Positions 6,914 through 14,252 of a stretch of 22,846 nucleotides of DNA are shown piece after piece. Numbering within the stretch: position 1 is the stretch's first letter; the number at the start of each line of letters is the position of its first letter. The notes under the pieces were generated by a model. The model did no database searches. It had not been told where the DNA came from and saw only the letters and a list, made by a program, of their open reading frames with translations. The stretch lies in NCBI GenBank assembly GCA_905373785.1, contig CAJPUK010000018.1, forward strand, positions 1-22,846, given 5' to 3'. This stretch comes from an uncultured Johnsonella sp. Its GTDB lineage: Bacteria > Bacillota > Clostridia > Lachnospirales > Lachnospiraceae. Position numbers and translations under genes: made by a program.

Positions 6914-6948
6914 GGTAATACCCCTTAAATCTTTTAAGAAGTATTACC
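6914..6948 (-). terminator. 16-bp hairpin directly after secY
   Basis: Two 16-base arms (6914-6929 and 6933-6948) pair without a gap, two G-U pairs on the minus transcript, around a 3-base loop. It starts 8 bases after the secY stop. The downstream tail on the minus strand (TGATTTAATATAAT) is only moderately U-rich, whereas the plus-strand tail is CTTTTATTTT. It may be a partial terminator, an mRNA-stabilising or processing stem, or a block to antisense transcription. Confidence 0.55.
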
Positions 6949-6956
6949 CTTTTATT

Positions 6957-8279
6957 TTAATCCATTAAAAAGCCCTTATAATTTCTCTCAAGCATCTGAG
7001 ATTCAACGGCACTTAATGTTTCAAGTACAACACCTACAATAATTATAAGTGAAGTTCCTGTAAAAGATAACCTACTTACTGAAAATAATCCTGACGCTAT
7101 TATAGGAATTATACATACTATAGTAAGTCCAACGGCTCCTATAAAGATTATGTAATTTAATATCTTACTTAAGTAGTCGCTGGTCGGCTTACCCGGTCTT
7201 ATACCCGGAATAAATCCGCCTTGTTTTTTCAAGTTATCTGCCACTTCCAACGGATTGAAAACTATTGATGTATAGAAGTAAGCAAATAATATAACAAGTG
7301 TTACATATATTAATGCACCTATGCTTGCCCATGGCTTGTCAACAACAAACCAGTTTGAAGAACTTAACACTGCAAGTATCTTGCCTCCGACAGAAGCCGG
7401 ATCGACTTTTAAAAACTGGCTTATAACAACCGGAAATGACATAAGTGATGAGGCAAAAATAACCGGAATTACACCTGCGGTATTTACCTTAAGAGGTATA
7501 CTTGAGTTTTGATTTTGAGCACCTACCAGTCTCCTGCCTTGAGTTTTTGCAGAATACTGTACCGGTATCTTTCTGGTCGCATCCTGTAATACAATAACAA
7601 ATACTACCATTACAAAGATTAAAGCCAGTATAATCGCACCTACAAGCACCTGTAAAGCTATTGATGACTTCCCTGCTATGAACTTTGTATACAATATACC
7701 CAAATCTGATGGAAGTGAAGAAATTATGTTAAACAAAAGCACCATGGATATACCGTTACCCACTCCGCTTTCTGTAATTCTCTCACCTATCCACATCAGG
7801 AAAGCACTTCCTGCTGTCATCGTACATACCACAACTATTACACTCTTAATTCCTTTTTGTATAAGCAGACCTTGACTACCGAAACCTACCGCCATAGCGA
7901 TAGCCTGTAATAAAGCAAGACCTACTGTGAGATAACGTGTATACTCCAATATCTTCTTTCTGCCGTCCTCACCCTCACGCTGCATTTCTTCAAGCTTAGG
8001 AATAGCTATGGTCATAAGCTGCATTATAATAGAACTTGTAATATAAGGTGTAATACCAAGTGCCAATATACTCATCTGCTCGAAGGAGCCTCCGGTTATT
8101 GCCCTGATAAATCCTAATGCACCATCATTCTGTTGGAAAAATTCCTGAACAACTTGAGGATCCACACCCGGTATCCTTAAGTTGCTTCCTATACGTATTA
8201 CAATAAGCATCATAAATGTATATAGAATTTTTGTCCTGATATCCTTAATCTTAAATGCGTTACGGAGTGTTTTTAGCAT
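6957..8279 (-). CDS. secY: Protein translocase subunit SecY
   Basis: Central channel of the SecYEG translocon in the cytoplasmic membrane. The 440 residues show the ten expected membrane spans. Landmarks are the periplasmic-plug region ITGGSFEQMSILALGITPYITSSI, the cytoplasmic loop KIPVQYSAKTQGRRLVGAQNQNSSIPLKVNTAGVIPVIFA, and YFYTSIVFNPLEVADNLKKQGGFIPGIRPGKPTSDYL. The ATG at 8279 is one base after the rplO stop, with GAGGTGATC inside the rplO end serving as ribosome site, so the two are translationally coupled as usual in spc operons. A strong hairpin follows the stop. Confidence 0.98.
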   Translation of the reverse strand: MLKTLRNAFKIKDIRTKILYTFMMLIVIRIGSNLRIPGVDPQVVQEFFQQNDGALGFIRAITGGSFEQMSILALGITPYITSSIIMQLMTIAIPKLEEMQREGEDGRKKILEYTRYLTVGLALLQAIAMAVGFGSQGLLIQKGIKSVIVVVCTMTAGSAFLMWIGERITESGVGNGISMVLLFNIISSLPSDLGILYTKFIAGKSSIALQVLVGAIILALIFVMVVFVIVLQDATRKIPVQYSAKTQGRRLVGAQNQNSSIPLKVNTAGVIPVIFASSLMSFPVVISQFLKVDPASVGGKILAVLSSSNWFVVDKPWASIGALIYVTLVILFAYFYTSIVFNPLEVADNLKKQGGFIPGIRPGKPTSDYLSKILNYIIFIGAVGLTIVCIIPIIASGLFSVSRLSFTGTSLIIIVGVVLETLSAVESQMLERNYKGFLMD

Positions 8280-8280
8280 A

Positions 8281-8718
8281 TCAGATCACCTCACAAGTTC
8301 CGCCGGCTGCTTCTATCTTAGCCTTAGCACCTTCGCTGAATGCATTAACCTTAACGGTTAACTTCTTGCTCAGTTCACCATTGCCTAAAATCTTCACACC
8401 ATCACGCTCGTTCTTTATAACACCTAAGCTTAAAAGTGCAGCAATATCAACTTCACTTCCACTTTCAAATCTTTCAAGAGCGGATACATTAATCGCAACT
8501 ATATCCTTTGTATTACGGTTTGTAAATCCTCTCTTAGGTATACGTCTGTACAAAGGCATCTGACCACCCTCAAATCCCGGTCTTGTTGCACCTGAACGGG
8601 CCTTTTGACCTTTATGACCCTTACCTGCTGTTTTACCGTTGCCTGAAGCATGTCCACGACCACGTCTGAAATCGTTATGCTTAGATCCTGCAGCAGGTCT
8701 TAGATTAGATAACTCCAT
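8281..8718 (-). CDS. rplO: 50S ribosomal protein L15
   Basis: Late-assembling large-subunit protein. The glycine- and arginine-rich N-terminus (MELSNLRPAAGSKH, RRGRGHASGNGKTAGKGHKGQKAR) and GFEGGQMPLYRRIPKRGF are family signatures. The C-terminal half is the usual alpha/beta domain ending AAGGTCEVI. Length 145 is normal. GGAGG lies eight bases before the ATG. It sits between rpmD and secY as in nearly all bacteria. Confidence 0.97.
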   Translation of the reverse strand: MELSNLRPAAGSKHNDFRRGRGHASGNGKTAGKGHKGQKARSGATRPGFEGGQMPLYRRIPKRGFTNRNTKDIVAINVSALERFESGSEVDIAALLSLGVIKNERDGVKILGNGELSKKLTVKVNAFSEGAKAKIEAAGGTCEVI

Positions 8719-8738
8719 GTTTGCACCTCCACTCTTCT

Positions 8739-8921
8739 TTATACTTCTTCAACTTTCACAAGATGCTTTACATGCCATATCATACCTCTGACTGCTGCAT
8801 TATCAGGCATCTCTACTGTCTTATTTAGTTTTCTTAGTCCCAGTGCCTGTACAGTTGCCCTGTGTTTTGGAACAGCACCTATAGGGGATTTTACTAATGT
8901 GATTTTTAATTTCTCTGCCAT
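8739..8921 (-). CDS. rpmD: 50S ribosomal protein L30
   Basis: A 60-residue large-subunit protein. Translation begins MAEKLKITLVKSPIGAVPKH, continues RATVQALGLRKLNKTVEMPD, then MIWHVKHLVKVEEV. The open frame extends upstream into rpsE, but AGGAGG lies just before the ATG at 8921 and that start gives the family length. Confidence 0.95.
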   Translation of the reverse strand: MAEKLKITLVKSPIGAVPKHRATVQALGLRKLNKTVEMPDNAAVRGMIWHVKHLVKVEEV

Positions 8922-8937
8922 TTTCTTCCTCCTAAAC

Positions 8938-9447
8938 CTATCCAAGTATTTCCGCAACTGACTTGCCACGAAGTCTAGCAACTTCTTCAGGAGTCTTTAG
9001 TGATGTAAGACCGTCAAGTGTAGCTAAAACTACGTTGGTCTTATTGTTTGATCCTAATGACTTTGTACGAATGTTCTTAATTCCCGCAAGCTCCACCACT
9101 GCACGGGCAGGTCCTCCGGCTATGATACCGGTACCTTCCGGAGCTCTCTTAAGAAGCACGTTTGCACTTCCGAATTTTCCGGTGTAATCATGAGGTATAC
9201 TTCTGTTCTCATCTAAAGAAACTGTTACTAAAGACTTAGTAGCTGCCTCTTTACCTTTTCTTATAGCCTCAGGAACTTCTGTTGCCTTGCCTGTACCTAC
9301 TCCTACGTGTCCGTTACCGTCTCCTACAACTACTAGAGCAGAAAATCTCATGGTACGTCCACCTTTTACAGTCTTAGATACACGCTTAATAGCTACGACT
9401 CTGTCATTTAACTCCAATTTACTTGGATCTATGATTGTACGCTTCAT
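8938..9447 (-). CDS. rpsE: 30S ribosomal protein S5
   Basis: Small-subunit protein at the mRNA entry side, important for decoding accuracy. The N-terminal double-stranded-RNA-binding-like domain holds VVAIKRVSKTVKGGRTMRFSALVVVGDGNGHVG. The C-terminal domain has GTGIIAGGPARAVVELAGIKNIRTKSLGSNN, and the end is RLRGKSVAEILG. Two close ATGs compete: 9456 (MTYMKRT..., GGAGG three bases upstream) and 9447 (MKRTIIDPSKLEL, GGAGG twelve bases upstream). I choose 9447 because family members begin at MKRTIID, giving 169 residues; 9456 remains possible. The open frame upstream of these lies in the rplR coding region. Confidence 0.95.
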   Translation of the reverse strand: MKRTIIDPSKLELNDRVVAIKRVSKTVKGGRTMRFSALVVVGDGNGHVGVGTGKATEVPEAIRKGKEAATKSLVTVSLDENRSIPHDYTGKFGSANVLLKRAPEGTGIIAGGPARAVVELAGIKNIRTKSLGSNNKTNVVLATLDGLTSLKTPEEVARLRGKSVAEILG

Positions 9448-9466
9448 GTATGTCATTCTCCTCCTA

Positions 9467-9835
9467 TTAGAATTGTAAGCCGGCTTCACGTGCAGCATCT
9501 GCAAGTGCCTGAATCTTACCCTTATAGAGGAATCCACCTCTATCAAATACTACTTTATCTATACCCTTTTCCAAGGCTCTTTTTGCAACCAATGTGCCTA
9601 CATAAGATGCTGCATTAATATCATTAAGCTTTTCAAGCTCTGATTTTACAGTTTTTTCAACTGTGGATGCACTTACTAAAGTATGCCCAACTGTATCGTC
9701 AATAATCTGAGCGTACATATGGTTGTTACTTCTGAATACTGCAAGTCTTGGTCTTGTTGCAGTACCTTCAAAGCGATTACGTAATCTTTGATGCTTCTTT
9801 ATGCGAACTTCGCTTTTAGATTTCTTGCTAACCAT
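9467..9835 (-). CDS. rplR: 50S ribosomal protein L18
   Basis: 5S rRNA-binding protein of the central protuberance. It has a basic N-terminus (MVSKKSKSEVRIKKHQRLRNR), RPRLAVFRSNNHMYAQIIDD, and the C-terminal VFDRGGFLYKGKIQALADAAREAGLQF. Length 122 is normal. GGGGGTAGG just before the ATG serves as ribosome site. It is 16 bases after rplF. Confidence 0.97.
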   Translation of the reverse strand: MVSKKSKSEVRIKKHQRLRNRFEGTATRPRLAVFRSNNHMYAQIIDDTVGHTLVSASTVEKTVKSELEKLNDINAASYVGTLVAKRALEKGIDKVVFDRGGFLYKGKIQALADAAREAGLQF

Positions 9836-9851
9836 TATCCTACCCCCTTAA

Positions 9852-10394
9852 TTATTTCTTGCCGGTCTTACCGACTTTACGTCTTATAGTCTCTGTAGCA
9901 TACTTGATTCCCTTGCCCTTATATGGCTCAGGTCTTCTCTTATCTCTTATCTCGGCTGCGTACTGACCTACTTTTTCCTTGTCAATACCCTGGACTTTTA
10001 CTATATTCTGTCCTTCAACTACTGAAGTAAGTCCTTCAGGGTCTGTAAGCTCTACCGGATGTGAATATCCTAATGAAAGTACAAGCTTGTTGCCCTGCTT
10101 TGCTGCTTTGTATCCTACACCGTTAACTTCAAGAACTTTTTCATATCCATTGGTTACACCTACTACCATGTTGTGAATAAGTGTTCTGCTTAAACCGTGG
10201 AGTGCTTTGTTTCTCTTTAAGTCATTCGGTCTTTTTACTATTATTTCTTCGCCTTCCTGAGTTATACTAAGCTCAGGAGCTAACTGTCTCTCTAAACTGC
10301 CCTTCGGTCCTTTTACAGTTACATAGTTATCTTCTGATATTGTTACTGTAACTCCTGCCGGTACAGCTATAGGTAATTTTCCTATACGGGACAT
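9852..10394 (-). CDS. rplF: 50S ribosomal protein L6
   Basis: Large-subunit protein near the factor-binding centre, built from two similar halves. It begins MSRIGKLPIAVPAGVTVTIS, with VKGPKGSLERQL in the first half. The signature KDKRRPEPYKGKGIKYATE-like segment near the end appears here as RDKRRPEPYKGKGIKYATET. Length 180 is normal. AAGGAGG precedes the ATG closely. The gene is intact although the 343 bases upstream of it are an unusual repeat-bearing insert, so its ribosome site marks the downstream limit of that insert. Confidence 0.97.
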   Translation of the reverse strand: MSRIGKLPIAVPAGVTVTISEDNYVTVKGPKGSLERQLAPELSITQEGEEIIVKRPNDLKRNKALHGLSRTLIHNMVVGVTNGYEKVLEVNGVGYKAAKQGNKLVLSLGYSHPVELTDPEGLTSVVEGQNIVKVQGIDKEKVGQYAAEIRDKRRPEPYKGKGIKYATETIRRKVGKTGKK

Positions 10395-10737
10395 TTCTTT
10401 ACCTCCTTAAATTGTTCGCGGTTTTATCCGTGTTTTCAGGTTATTTTTATGCGGTTTGTTGACTAATTCTAAGATTGTTTGTCTTAGGGTTTCGCTTGCC
10501 GTACTCTCTGACTCGCTACATAATTCTAAGTTTGTTTGTCTTAGGATTTCGCTTGCCGTACTCTCTGGCTCGCTACATAATTCTAAGTTTGTTTGTCTTA
10601 GGATTTCGCTTGCCGTACTCTCTGGCTCGCCGTCTACTAAACTCATACTCGCTTCGCTCGTATTCGTTAAGGGCGACGGCATGCCTACGACTAAGCTCAA
10701 GCTACGCCTTACGGCTTGCTTTCGCTAAGTTCTCTGG
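10395..10737 (-). other. 343-base insert between rpsH and rplF
   Basis: Neighbouring genes in this operon are mostly 10-80 bases apart; here 343 bases separate the rpsH stop from the rplF ATG. The insert contains a 57-bp tandem repeat (10464-10630) and a GC-richer structured part (10629-10737). On the minus strand it shows an inverted pair GCCGTC/GACGGC (10675-10680 with 10629-10634). Inside that is ATAC/GTAT closing GA-GCGAAGC-GA. A second hairpin has arms AAGC/GCTT and GCC/GGC with a GTAA loop (10699-10721). The first bases after the last rpsH codon, TAGCCAGAGA, resemble the GAGCCAGAGA of the repeat unit, so the insert seems to start at the rpsH stop itself. Several frames stay open, but none has a ribosome site. 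I see no IS ends or transposase. Confidence 0.75.
10464..10630. repeat. 57-bp tandem repeat, 2.9 copies
   Basis: Copies lie at 10464-10520, 10521-10577 and 10578-10630 (53 bases, partial). Copies 2 and 3 are identical over 53 bases; copy 1 differs at three positions. Each copy starts TAATTCTAAG and contains CTAAG...CTTAG arms 9 bases apart, then CGCTTGCCGTACTCTCTGGC. The period is a multiple of three, so a 19-residue peptide repeats in any open frame. There are no spacers, so it is not a CRISPR array. Confidence 0.95.
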
Positions 10738-11139
10738 CTACCACACGAATGCCAATACTTCGCCGCCTATGCCCATTTTACGAGCCTTGCTGTCTGTTAC
10801 TACACCTTGATTGGTTGATATTATTGCAATTCCGAGTCCGCCAAGTACCTTTGGAAGGTCTTCGTGGTTTGCATATATACGTAATCCCGGTTTTGATATT
10901 CTCTTGATACCTGATATGATTTTCTCTTTCTTATCAGCACCGTACTTTAATGTTATTCTTATATCCTTAAAGTTACCGTTATCAACGAGTTCATATTTCT
11001 TTATATATCCCTCATCCAAAAGTATGTCGGCTATAGCTACTTTCATCTTGGAAGAAGGTATATCAACTGTATCATGCTTTGCAGTATTTGCATTTCTTAT
11101 TCTTGTAAGCATATCTGCAATTGGATCGCTCATTGTCAT
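10738..11139 (-). CDS. rpsH: 30S ribosomal protein S8
   Basis: 16S rRNA central-domain binder and, in E. coli, translational repressor of the spc operon. It begins MTMSDPIADMLTRIRNANTAKHD, has the C-terminal GLGIAIISTNQGVVTDSKARKMGIGGEVLAFVW, and ends at the family-typical Trp. Length 133 is normal. GGAGG is nine bases before the ATG at 11139; a second ATG two codons later is less well spaced. The TAG stop directly abuts the repeat insert, but the protein itself is complete. Confidence 0.97.
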   Translation of the reverse strand: MTMSDPIADMLTRIRNANTAKHDTVDIPSSKMKVAIADILLDEGYIKKYELVDNGNFKDIRITLKYGADKKEKIISGIKRISKPGLRIYANHEDLPKVLGGLGIAIISTNQGVVTDSKARKMGIGGEVLAFVW

Positions 11140-11199
11140 GAAAGGTTGCCTCCTTATTAATTCATCAGTTTATTATTATATCCTGCTTAAGCTTTTCGC

Positions 11200-11385
11200 T
11201 TACCAAGATGCTTTCTTTACACCCGGTATTTGACCTTTATATGCTAACTCACGGAAGCAAATTCTACAAATACCATACTTTCTCAGATAAGCATGAGGAC
11301 GACCGCAGATTCTGCATCTGTTATAGCTCCTTGTAGAAAACTTTGCCGGACGTGCTTGCTTGATCTTCATTGAAGTCTTTGCCAT
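11200..11385 (-). CDS. rpsN: 30S ribosomal protein S14, type Z
   Basis: A 61-residue small-subunit head protein. CRICGRPHAYLRKYGICRIC shows the paired Cys-x2-Cys zinc site, and it ends GQIPGVKKASW, the short zinc-binding form common in Gram-positive bacteria. AGGAGG lies upstream of the ATG. It sits between rplE and rpsH as expected. Confidence 0.97.
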   Translation of the reverse strand: MAKTSMKIKQARPAKFSTRSYNRCRICGRPHAYLRKYGICRICFRELAYKGQIPGVKKASW

Positions 11386-11402
11386 TGTATTTACCTCCTA
11401 AA

Positions 11403-11942
11403 TTATTTGAAAAATGGCATATTAAAATGTGTCAAAAGTTCACGAGCTTCTTCATCAGTGTTAGCTGTGGTTACAAATATTATATCCATACCACGAACCT
11501 TGTCCACCTTATCATACTCAATCTCAGGGAATATGAGTTGTTCCTTGATACCAAGTGCATAGTTACCTCTTCCGTCAAATGCGTTAGGATTAACTCCTCT
11601 AAAGTCCCTTACTCTCGGAAGAGCAAGATTGATAAGACGGTCAACAAACTCATACATCTTCTCGCCTCTTAAAGTAACTTTACAGCCTATAGGCATACCT
11701 TCTCTTAACTTGAAGTTCGCAATTGACTTCTTAGACTTAGTAATAACCGCCTTCTGTCCGGAGATAATCTCTAAGTCTCTTACAGCAGAATCAAGTATCT
11801 TTACATTGTCCTTAGCTTCTCCTATAGCCATGTTAATAACTACCTTGTGAAGCTTTGGCACCTGCATACGATTCTTATAAGCGAATTTCTCTGTCATCTT
11901 TCCAACGATTTCATTCTCATACAATTCTCTTAATCTTGCCAA
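11403..11942 (-). CDS. rplE: 50S ribosomal protein L5
   Basis: 5S rRNA-binding protein of the central protuberance that contacts P-site tRNA. Landmarks are MQVPKLHKVVINMAIGEA, GQKAVITKSKKSIANFKLREG and LPRVRDFRGVNPNAFDGRGNYALGIKEQLIFPEI. It ends EEARELLTHFNMPF. Length 179 is normal. The start is TTG at 11942 with GGAGG eight bases upstream; no ATG upstream fits, and the next Met residues are inside the conserved part. Confidence 0.97.
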   Translation of the reverse strand: MARLRELYENEIVGKMTEKFAYKNRMQVPKLHKVVINMAIGEAKDNVKILDSAVRDLEIISGQKAVITKSKKSIANFKLREGMPIGCKVTLRGEKMYEFVDRLINLALPRVRDFRGVNPNAFDGRGNYALGIKEQLIFPEIEYDKVDKVRGMDIIFVTTANTDEEARELLTHFNMPFFK

Positions 11943-11962
11943 CTTATTGTCCTCCTTTCTGA

Positions 11963-12268
11963 TTAGTCGATTACCTTACCTGTCTTCTTTGCTACACGCA
12001 CTTTTTTGCCGTCTCTTATTTCAAATCCAACTCTTGTAGGCTTGCCGTCTGACATAAGCATTACATTTGAGATATCAAGAGGGCTTTCCTGATGTAAGAT
12101 GCCTCCGTTTTGGTTGGTTCTGCTAGGCTTAGCGTGTTTGGTGTGCATATTGCAACCTTCTACTATAACAGTGTTCTTCTTTGCGTCTACACTTAAGACC
12201 TTACCTGATTTACCTCTGTCTTTACCTGTTATGATTTGTACTAAATCATCCTTTTTTATCTTACGCAC
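11963..12268 (-). CDS. rplX: 50S ribosomal protein L24
   Basis: Early assembly protein with a KOW motif (KKDDLVQIITGKDRGKSGKVLSVDAKKN, residues about 4-31). Later segments NQNGGILHQESPLDISNVML and KPTRVGFEI are also typical. A longer frame begins at a TTG at 12301, but GGAGG stands eight bases before GTG at 12268. That start gives 101 residues beginning (M)RKIKKDD, the family length, so I use it. Confidence 0.95.
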   Translation of the reverse strand: MRKIKKDDLVQIITGKDRGKSGKVLSVDAKKNTVIVEGCNMHTKHAKPSRTNQNGGILHQESPLDISNVMLMSDGKPTRVGFEIRDGKKVRVAKKTGKVID

Positions 12269-12281
12269 AGCAGCTACCTCC

Positions 12282-12650
12282 TTATAATACTTCCGGAGCA
12301 AGTGATACTATCTTCATAAATTGTTTCTCACGAAGTTCTCTTGCTACCGGTCCAAAGATACGAGTTCCCCTTGGAGTTTTATCTTCCTTAATTATTACTG
12401 CTGCATTTTCATCAAATCTTATATATGAACCGTCTCTACGACGTGTACTATTAACAGTACGCACTACAACTGCCTTTACCACATCGCCTTTTTTTACAAC
12501 GCCGCCCGGTGTTGCATCTTTGACGGTAGCAACGATTACATCGCCGATATGGGCATATCTTCTGGTGGAACCGCCCATAACACGGATACAAAGCAGCTCT
12601 TTAGCACCTGTGTTATCAGCTACTCTAAGTCGTGTTTCTTGCTGAATCAT
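12282..12650 (-). CDS. rplN: 50S ribosomal protein L14
   Basis: Large-subunit protein at the interface with the 30S subunit. It begins MIQQETRLRVADNTGAKELLCIRVMGG, contains GDVIVATVKDATPGG and TRRRDGSYIRFDENAAVII, and ends FMKIVSLAPEVL. Length 122 is exact for the family. GGAG precedes the ATG. It is 13 bases before rplX. Confidence 0.98.
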   Translation of the reverse strand: MIQQETRLRVADNTGAKELLCIRVMGGSTRRYAHIGDVIVATVKDATPGGVVKKGDVVKAVVVRTVNSTRRRDGSYIRFDENAAVIIKEDKTPRGTRIFGPVARELREKQFMKIVSLAPEVL

Positions 12651-12671
12651 GCCAAGTACTCCTTCCTTGTC

Positions 12672-12929
12672 TTATTTAGCTTTTTCTATGATTTCTACCA
12701 ATCTCCATCTCTTGTCCTTAGACAGAGGTCTAGTTTCCATAATTTTCACTGTATCGCCTTCGCCGCAAGCATTGTTCTCATCATGAGCCTTGAACTTAAC
12801 AGTCTTCTTCACAATCTTGCCATATAAAGGATGTTTTACATGATCTTCGATTGCTACTGTAATGGTCTTATCCATCTTGTTGCTGACAACCTTACCGATA
12901 CGTGTTTTTCTAAGATTTCTCTTTTCCAC
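12672..12929 (-). CDS. rpsQ: 30S ribosomal protein S17
   Basis: OB-fold protein that binds 16S rRNA early in assembly. It begins (M)EKRNLRKTRIGKVVSNKMDKTITVAIE, with HPLYGKIVKKT and the conserved GDTVKIMETRPLSKDKRWRLVEI. Length 85 is normal. The start is GTG at 12929 with AAAGGAG seven bases upstream. Confidence 0.97.
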   Translation of the reverse strand: MEKRNLRKTRIGKVVSNKMDKTITVAIEDHVKHPLYGKIVKKTVKFKAHDENNACGEGDTVKIMETRPLSKDKRWRLVEIIEKAK

Positions 12930-12947
12930 GGTTTATCTCCTTTCGAC

Positions 12948-13154
12948 TTAGCTAAGCTTAGAATTCTCAGTTATAATAGTCTGTATTCTTGCTATGTTCT
13001 TACGAACCTCTGCAATTCTAGAAGTGTTGTCTAACTGACTGGTTGCGTTTTGGAATCTTAAATTGAAAAGTTCCTTTTTAGCGGAAACTAATTCTTCTTT
13101 TAACTCTTGATTGCTCTTAGCCCTTAATTCATTAACATACTTATTAGTTTTCAC
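12948..13154 (-). CDS. rpmC: 50S ribosomal protein L29
   Basis: Small helical protein near the exit tunnel, where trigger factor and SRP dock. It reads (M)KTNKYVNELRAKSNQELKEE, FNLRFQNATSQLDNTSRI, then VRKNIARIQTII. Possible GTG starts lie at 13166, 13163 and 13154. I choose 13154 because family members begin MKTNKY and AAGGTGG lies eight bases upstream. This gives 68 residues and an 11-base overlap with the end of rplP. Confidence 0.94.
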   Translation of the reverse strand: MKTNKYVNELRAKSNQELKEELVSAKKELFNLRFQNATSQLDNTSRIAEVRKNIARIQTIITENSKLS

Positions 13155-13581
13155 TTCTCTCACCACCTTCTAAATCCGCTTTAGATGCAATCTTACATCT
13201 GCAAGGCAGTTTGTGCATTGCAAGACGAAGAGCTTCCCTAGCCACTTCTTCAGGTACTCCCGCTATCTCAAACATAACTCTACCCGGTTTTACTACTGCT
13301 ACCCAATATTCTGTAGATCCTTTACCGGAACCCATACGAGTCTCTGCCGGCTTTGCTGTAACCGGCTTATCCGGAAATATCTTTATCCATACCTTACCGC
13401 CACGCTTGATATAACGAGTCATAGCAACACGGGCAGCCTCTATTTGATTTGATTTGATCCAACATGGATCCTGTGCAACTAAACCAAACTCTCCGTGTGA
13501 GATAACATTACCCCTTAAAGCCTTACCGGCCATTGAACCACGGAATTGCTTTCTACGTTTAACTCTTTTAGGCATTAACAT
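13144..13581 (-). CDS. rplP: 50S ribosomal protein L16
   Basis: Large-subunit protein that helps position A-site tRNA. It begins MLMPKRVKRRKQFRGSMAGK, with GLVAQDPCWIKSNQIEAARVAMTRYIKRGGKVWIKIFPDKP and AETRMGSGKGSTEYWVAVVKPGRVMFEI. Length 145 is normal. The ATG is two bases after the rpsC stop. A second ATG two codons later is possible but MLMPKR is the usual family start. Confidence 0.97.
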   Translation of the reverse strand: MLMPKRVKRRKQFRGSMAGKALRGNVISHGEFGLVAQDPCWIKSNQIEAARVAMTRYIKRGGKVWIKIFPDKPVTAKPAETRMGSGKGSTEYWVAVVKPGRVMFEIAGVPEEVAREALRLAMHKLPCRCKIASKADLEGGERSEN

Positions 13582-13583
13582 AA

Positions 13584-14240
13584 TTATCTCTCACTCCCTT
13601 CCTTGTTTGCTTTAGTAGGAAGAACTTCTCCGATATATATCCATACCTTAACACCTACCTTACCATAGGTTGTATCTGCTTCTGCAAATCCATACTCTAT
13701 ATCCGCACGTAAGGTCTGTAGTGGTATAGTTCCTTCAGAATAGAACTCTGTACGTGCCATATCCGCACCTCCGAGTCTTCCTGAACAGCTCGCCTTGATT
13801 CCCAATACTCCCGCCTTCATACTTCTGCTCATAGTAGACTTCATAGCTCTACGGAATGAAATACGACTTTCAAGCTGTGCAGCTATAGACTCCGCTACCA
13901 ATTGAGCATCTCTGTCAGGTCTCTTAATCTCTTTAATGTCTACAAGTACCTTCTTTGTGGTAAGCTTTGCTATTTCCAATTTTAATTTCTCTATCTCAGC
14001 TCCCTGCTTACCTATAACAAATCCCGGCTTTGCAGTGTGGATGATAATCTTAACTATTTCAGGTGAACGCTCTATCTCTATATTTGATATTCCTGCGCTG
14101 TATAATCTCTTCTTTAAGAATTTCCTGATCTTATAGTCCTCAACTAAATAATCAGCAAAATCAGCTTCAGCGTACCATCTAGAACCCCAGTCTTTGATTA
14201 CACCGACTCTTAAGCCGTGTGGATTAACTTTCTGTCCCAT
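13584..14240 (-). CDS. rpsC: 30S ribosomal protein S3
   Basis: Small-subunit head protein at the mRNA entry channel. The N-terminus MGQKVNPHGLRVGVIKDWGSRWYAE is diagnostic. The type II KH domain follows (HTAKPGFVIGKQGAEIEKLK, residues about 68-87). The C-terminal domain has SCSGRLGGADMARTEFYSEGTIPLQTLRADIEYGFAEA. Length 218 is normal. AAGGAGG precedes the ATG, and rplP follows after two bases. Confidence 0.98.
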   Translation of the reverse strand: MGQKVNPHGLRVGVIKDWGSRWYAEADFADYLVEDYKIRKFLKKRLYSAGISNIEIERSPEIVKIIIHTAKPGFVIGKQGAEIEKLKLEIAKLTTKKVLVDIKEIKRPDRDAQLVAESIAAQLESRISFRRAMKSTMSRSMKAGVLGIKASCSGRLGGADMARTEFYSEGTIPLQTLRADIEYGFAEADTTYGKVGVKVWIYIGEVLPTKANKEGSER

Positions 14241-14252
14241 TAACTTGCCTCC

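Noticed and set aside
10464..10630. CRISPR array
   Set aside because: The 57-bp units are directly adjacent with no spacers and no cas gene is nearby.
10407..10700. A genuine 97-residue protein gene between rpsH and rplF
   Set aside because: The frame starts only at a TTG, has no ribosome site and is made mostly of the tandem repeat, which is open in other frames too. Kept as a finding, not as a CDS.
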